Assembly: GCA_003818495.1 (NCBI GenBank)
Contig: RPRK01000018.1
Location: forward strand, 1 to 43,775
Length of the DNA stretch: 43,775 nucleotides
Direction of reading: 5' to 3'
DNA from: Burkholderiales bacterium
GTDB lineage: Bacteria; Pseudomonadota; Gammaproteobacteria; Burkholderiales; Burkholderiaceae_E
Below the pieces are notes generated by a model. That model worked only from the letters and a program-made list of their open reading frames with translations. It ran no database searches and was not told the DNA's origin. Below are positions 39,460-43,775 of the stretch, one piece after another. Position numbers and translations under genes: made by a program. Positions within the stretch are counted from its first letter, which is position 1; every line of letters starts with the position of its first letter.

Positions 39460-39897
39460 TCAGGCGAGCGGGCGCGCGGCCGAACGCTCGGCGAGCGCCG
39501 CCCCGAACGCCACGAGCAGCGCTTCGGCGGACTCGCCGTCCAGGGCACCCGGATCGAAGTGAGGCGTCGGCGCGTGCCGCGCCACCATCGTCCGGTGGGC
39601 GAGGTCGGCGGGCATGAACCCCATCGACCAGTCCGGAAACAGTCGCGCATCGATGCGCGCGAACTTCAGCAGCTGCACGTCGTGATGACGCGGATCGCGC
39701 AGGAGCGCGGCGTGCAGATCGCTCAACGCCCTCCTCGAGCCCTCGATCACCTGCAGGAAGTGGCGGCTGTCGAAGGCGAGCATGCCGGTGATGCCGCGCA
39801 TGCCGTTGCGATGGCGGGCGTGCTCCAGCATGCGGTTCAGTTCGTCGGCCTGTAGGGCGTCGTCGACGGCGCTGGCGTAGATCAATCGGGAAAGCAT
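39460..39897 (-). CDS. BLUF-domain blue-light photoreceptor (no fused effector domain)
   Basis: MLSRLIYASAVDDALQADELNRMLEHARHRNGMRGITGMLAFDSRHFLQVIEGSRRALSDLHAALLRDPRHHDVQLLKFARIDARLFPDWSMGF, with BLUF Tyr, Asn, Gln and WSM residues. Confidence 0.94.
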   Translation of the reverse strand: MLSRLIYASAVDDALQADELNRMLEHARHRNGMRGITGMLAFDSRHFLQVIEGSRRALSDLHAALLRDPRHHDVQLLKFARIDARLFPDWSMGFMPADLAHRTMVARHAPTPHFDPGALDGESAEALLVAFGAALAERSAARPLA

Positions 39898-40054
39898 CGT
39901 TGAACCCCTGCTGCGGCGAGGACGGATCCGGTGACTTGGATCGTGCGCCGCTGCCACGCCGACGGTACGACGATCACCGGGCGTGCCGCGGTGCACTTCT
40001 TTGGCATACGGGTCTCTACAATTGCGGACGACACGTAGAGAGAGAGGAGACCCC

Positions 40055-41053
40055 ATGTCCCGTGCCACCCCCGACCGCAGCCGCCTGCTCGCGCCCTTCG
40101 CGCCCGTCGCCCTCGCGTCGGCCGCCCTCCAGTCCCGCCCCGCACGCGCCCAGGAGGCGTGGCCGACGAAGGCGGTCACGATCATCGTCCCGCAGGCCGC
40201 CGGCGGGGCGAACGACACCGTCGCCCGGGCCTTCGGCACCCGTCTGTCGCAGGCGATCGGCCAGCCGGTGGTGATCGAGAACCGCGCGGGCGCCGGCGGC
40301 AACGTCGGCACCGCGCTGGCCGCACGCGCGCCCAAGGACGGCCACACGCTGATGCTGACCGCGCAGAGCGCGCAGACGATCAACCCGTGGCTCTACAAGA
40401 ACACCGGCTTCGATCCGGTGAAGGACTTCGAGCCCGTCATGTCGGTGGCGACCGCGCCGTACCTGCTGGTGGCGAACCCGTCGTTCCCGGCGTCGAACCT
40501 GAAGGAGCTGATCGCCTACGCGAAGCAGCGCCCCGGCCGCGTCGACTATGCCTCCGCGGGCAACGGCACGCTCAACCACCTGCTCGGGGTGATGCTGAAC
40601 CGCCAGGCCGGCCTGCACCTCGTGCACATCCCGTACCGCGGTGCCGCGGCCGCGGCGACCGACGTGGTCGGCGGCCAGGTGCCGATCACATTCGGCAGCT
40701 TCCCCGGCGTCATCCCCTTCGTCCGCTCGAACCAGCTGAAGGTGATCGGCGTGGCGACCGAGAAGCGCACGAAGCTCGCCCCCGACCTGCCGACGCTGAA
40801 CGAATCCCTGCCGGGCTTCCATGCGAACTCGTGGTACGGCCTCTTCGCGCCGGCCGGCACGCCGAAGGCCATCGTCGACCGCATCGCGGCCGAAGGCGCG
40901 AAGGTGCTCGCCGATCCGGCCCTCGCCGAGCGGATGGGCGGCCAGGGCGCCGAACCGGCCCCGTCGACGCCCGGTCAGCTCGCCGCGCTGCTGCGCGAGG
41001 ATCTGAAGCTGTGGCAGGGGATCGTCAAGGCGTCGGGCGCGACGGTGGACTGA
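40055..41053 (+). CDS. Tripartite tricarboxylate transporter (Bug family) substrate-binding protein
   Basis: ARAQEAWPTKAVTIIVPQAAGGANDTVARAFGTRLSQAIGQPVVIENRAGAGGNVGTALAARAPKDGHTLML...VHIPYRGAAAAATDVVGGQVPITF. Confidence 0.95.
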   Translation: MSRATPDRSRLLAPFAPVALASAALQSRPARAQEAWPTKAVTIIVPQAAGGANDTVARAFGTRLSQAIGQPVVIENRAGAGGNVGTALAARAPKDGHTLMLTAQSAQTINPWLYKNTGFDPVKDFEPVMSVATAPYLLVANPSFPASNLKELIAYAKQRPGRVDYASAGNGTLNHLLGVMLNRQAGLHLVHIPYRGAAAAATDVVGGQVPITFGSFPGVIPFVRSNQLKVIGVATEKRTKLAPDLPTLNESLPGFHANSWYGLFAPAGTPKAIVDRIAAEGAKVLADPALAERMGGQGAEPAPSTPGQLAALLREDLKLWQGIVKASGATVD

Positions 41054-41066
41054 GGTCGGTCGGCGG

Positions 41067-41088
41067 TCGGGCGGCGCGGGCCGCCCGA
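41067..41088 (+). terminator. Candidate stem-loop terminator after the Bug gene (no U tract)
   Basis: TCGGGCGGC-GCGG-GCCGCCCGA perfect 9-bp stem 14 nt after the stop codon. Confidence 0.4.
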
Positions 41089-41265
41089 TCGTCACGTTCA
41101 TCGCGGTCGCGCGACGTCACCGACCCCGGTCGGTCCGCGCGACCGCTCAGCGCTCGGCACCGATCACGTCAGCCGGAAGACGCACGCCAGGCGTGAATTC
41201 GTGCACGGACGCGTGCGCGGCATGGCACTTAGGCTCGCGGGTCAGGAACGACACCTACCCGCGCG

Positions 41266-43775
41266 ATGCCCTTCTTTCATGCTCCGTCCCGGTGCGCGAG
41301 CCCGCTGATCGCGGCGCTCGCCGTCGCCGCGGCGCTCGCGGGTTGCTCGTCGGGCAGCGATGTCGCGACGAGCGGCCCGAACGCCACGCCCACGCCGTCC
41401 GCCAACACCACCGCGGGCAGCACGGACGTCACTGCACTCGAGGTCCAGCGCGGCGTACCCACCATCGACCGCGGACTCGATGGCGACGCGGGGCGGACCG
41501 CCAAGAATTCCGGCACGGCGCCGGCGCGGGACGGCCAGTGGTCCGACGTGATCCCCTGGCCGCTCATCGCGATCCATGCGGCCCTGAACCCGGACGGCAC
41601 CGTCCTCACGTATGGCGCGGACGAGAACGGCCAGGAGAGCGGGCAACTCGAGTACGCGGTGTTCGATCCCTCGACGGGGCGGAACACCCTGCTTCCGAAC
41701 CTCACGAAGACCAACCTCTTCTGCAGCGCGCAGACGCTGCTGCCGTCGAGCGGACGCATGCTGCTCGCGGGAGGCGACATCCGCGGTACGGGGCAGGTGC
41801 TTCCGGACGGACAGCTCCTCACGAACCGCGGCGTGCGCGACGTGAACGTCTTCGACTTCCGGGACCGTAGCCTCGTCGGCACCGGTACCCCGATGGCGCG
41901 GCCGCGCTGGTACAACTCGCTGCTCACGCTGCCCGACGGGCGTCTGCTGACCCTGGGAGGCATCGACGACAAGGAGCAGTTCAAGGCGGTCGGCGAGGTG
42001 GAGGTGTTCACCGAGGGCCAGGGTTGGCGAACGCTGCAGAACGCGAACCTGTCGCTGCCCGGCAATGCCTGGTGGTATCCGCGGGCCTGGCTCACGCCGA
42101 ACGGGCGCGTCACGTTCATGACAGAGCACATCCTGCACTCGCTGGACCCCAACGGCGCCGGCCGGGTGTTCGATGCGGTGGGCACCCTGCCGTTTCCGTC
42201 GTGGATCAACCTCCCGGCCACGATGTTCGACCGTGGCCGCGTACTGATGCTGGGCCAGGGCGGGCAGGCCGCGGTCGTCGACCTGCGCGGTGACACGCCG
42301 ACCGCGACGCCGACCGGACGGACCGGCGACAACCGCTATTGGTCGACGCTGACGACGCTCGCCGACGGAAAGGTGCTGCTGACCGGAGGCGGCGCGCTCG
42401 ACGACCGGGGATACGACAACAGCGGCACGCGCGTCGCGCTCGCCGCATCGATCTGGGACCCGGCCACCGGAGCGTGGACCGACGGCGCGTCCGCGCAGAA
42501 GTCGCGCGAGTACCACTCGACGGCGATGCTGCTGCCCGATGCGACGGTGCTGGTGGGCGGCGGCGGTGCACCGGGTCCCGTTTCCCAGCTCAATGCCGAG
42601 ATCTATCGGCCACCCTACCTGTTCACCGCCTCCGGCGCCCCCGCGCCGCGGCCGCGGATCACCTCGGTCCCCTCGACGATCGCCCACGGGGAGTCCTTCG
42701 TGGTCGCGATGAACACCACCGCCCCGATCAAGCGGGTCACGATGGTCCGCGCCGGCTCGGTCACGCATTCGCTCGACGTGGAGCAGCGCTTCCTCGAACT
42801 CCCCTTCCGGCAGAACGGCAATCATCTCGACGCGCGACTCGACGCCGATGCGAACACCGCGCCCCCCGGCTTCTACATGGTGTTCGCGATCGACGCGGCC
42901 GGCGTGCCCTCGGTGGCGAAGATCGTGCGCGTGCCGGTGCCGCGCGCGACGGTGCCGCCCTCGGCGATGTTGGGCACCTCGATCACGAGCTTTGCCGGGA
43001 ACACCGCGATCGCGATGAACGGCGACGCGGACGTGTCGAACGACGGCGCGCTGCGCCTGACCTCCGCGAAGACGAGCCAGGCCGGCTCGGCCTGGTACCG
43101 CTCGCCGGTCACGCTGCTGCCGACGAGCTCGTTCGTCACGCGCTTCCAGTTCCGCATGGGCGGCGGCACGAACGGCGACGGCTTCGCGTTCGTCGTGCAG
43201 GGCAACGACACGATGGCGCTGGGCGGCGCCGGCGGCGCCCTCGGCTACGGCGGCATCGAACGCAGCATCGCGGTCAAGTTCGACGCGTATCAGAACGCCG
43301 GCGAGCCGAACGACAACCACATCGCCGTGCTGGTGAACGGCTCGATGGTCGCGATCGCGCCGACCCCGGCCCCGTTCCGGCTCGCCGACAACGCGGTCCA
43401 CACCGCGTGGGTGGTGTACGACGGCATCGGCAAGCGCCTCCTGGTGAATCTCGAGCAGGGCGCGACGAACGTCACCTCGACCTGGCCGGTCCTGACCGTG
43501 CCGCTCGACCTGCCCGCGATCGTCGGCGACGCGATGCTGATGGGCTTCACCGCCGGCACGGGCGGTGCGGTTCAGGAGCATCGGATCGAGCACTGGTCCT
43601 TCACCGCCGGCGTGGCCCCGGTGCCCGGTGCCGACAGCCTTCGGACCGACCGGATGCTGTTCCCGTGGCAGTCGCTGGTGTCCATCGGCGGGCAGTACTT
43701 CGCGCAGATGCAGCTCGACGGCAACTTCGTCGTCTACCGGAACGAGGGCGGCGGTGCCCGCCCGCTGTGGGCGAC
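41266..43775 (+). CDS. Galactose/glyoxal oxidase-like copper radical oxidase lipoprotein with legume-type lectin and bulb-type lectin domains (3' end truncated by window)
   Basis: Open frame from ATG 41266 to the window end (absent from the ORF track because no stop is reached). Lipobox ALAGC; kelch-like repeats (LPDGRLLTLGG, LADGKVLLTGGG); NLFCSAQT, RWYNSLLTLPDGR, REYHSTAMLLPD, SVTHSLDVEQRFLELPF; DUF1929-like region; FAGNTAIAMNGDADVSNDGALRLTS...FQFRMGGGTNGDGFAFVVQGN...LGYGGIERSIAVKFDAYQN...NHIAVLVNG (L-type lectin); MQLDGNFVVYRN (QxDxNxVxY). Confidence 0.88.
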   Translation, partial: MPFFHAPSRCASPLIAALAVAAALAGCSSGSDVATSGPNATPTPSANTTAGSTDVTALEVQRGVPTIDRGLDGDAGRTAKNSGTAPARDGQWSDVIPWPLIAIHAALNPDGTVLTYGADENGQESGQLEYAVFDPSTGRNTLLPNLTKTNLFCSAQTLLPSSGRMLLAGGDIRGTGQVLPDGQLLTNRGVRDVNVFDFRDRSLVGTGTPMARPRWYNSLLTLPDGRLLTLGGIDDKEQFKAVGEVEVFTEGQGWRTLQNANLSLPGNAWWYPRAWLTPNGRVTFMTEHILHSLDPNGAGRVFDAVGTLPFPSWINLPATMFDRGRVLMLGQGGQAAVVDLRGDTPTATPTGRTGDNRYWSTLTTLADGKVLLTGGGALDDRGYDNSGTRVALAASIWDPATGAWTDGASAQKSREYHSTAMLLPDATVLVGGGGAPGPVSQLNAEIYRPPYLFTASGAPAPRPRITSVPSTIAHGESFVVAMNTTAPIKRVTMVRAGSVTHSLDVEQRFLELPFRQNGNHLDARLDADANTAPPGFYMVFAIDAAGVPSVAKIVRVPVPRATVPPSAMLGTSITSFAGNTAIAMNGDADVSNDGALRLTSAKTSQAGSAWYRSPVTLLPTSSFVTRFQFRMGGGTNGDGFAFVVQGNDTMALGGAGGALGYGGIERSIAVKFDAYQNAGEPNDNHIAVLVNGSMVAIAPTPAPFRLADNAVHTAWVVYDGIGKRLLVNLEQGATNVTSTWPVLTVPLDLPAIVGDAMLMGFTAGTGGAVQEHRIEHWSFTAGVAPVPGADSLRTDRMLFPWQSLVSIGGQYFAQMQLDGNFVVYRNEGGGARPLWA

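Noticed and set aside
41242-43593. 783-aa minus-strand ORF antisense to the oxidase-lectin gene
   Set aside because: Shadow ORF; the plus-strand frame has clear domain motifs and is missing from the ORF track only because it runs off the window.

Overview
GC-rich proteobacterial chromosome segment, probably betaproteobacterial/Burkholderiales-like (inferred from gene content and order, not tested). No tRNA, rRNA, CRISPR array or IS element was seen. Positions 1-12 kb are mostly conserved housekeeping genes: glyA, histidine phosphatase, PEBP, dtd, tyrS, M23 peptidase, anmK, erpA, rpsI, rplM, OsmC, coq7, porin. The remainder is accessory or catabolic: a MarR/enoyl-CoA hydratase/acyl-CoA dehydrogenase/aryl-CoA ligase cluster; a transglutaminase + ATP-grasp/alpha-E set; a WaaL-like/GT9 fusion; a molybdopterin oxidoreductase; a Dpp-type ABC transporter interleaved with two M20 hydrolases and a D-amino-acid deaminase-like gene; a stand-alone BLUF photoreceptor; a Bug/TTT binding protein; and a 3'-truncated copper-radical-oxidase-like lipoprotein. 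Best leads: (1) a galactose/glyoxal-oxidase-like lipoprotein followed by a legume-type lectin domain and a bulb-type lectin domain (41266 to window end), with all expected Cu/Cys-Tyr residues present; (2) a candidate stand-alone sRNA (about 9104-9218, minus) with its own promoter, tandem CUCCUCC anti-Shine-Dalgarno motifs and an intrinsic terminator, upstream of a separate rplM promoter; (3) a heavily structured rpsI-erpA intergenic region including a perfect 10-bp stem closing a three-way junction that starts at the rpsI stop codon; (4) a ZTP (pfl) riboswitch in the glyA leader; (5) a WaaL-GT9 fusion and a transglutaminase/ATP-grasp/alpha-E peptide-modification-type operon. All structure and homology calls were made by eye; no searches or folding programs were run.
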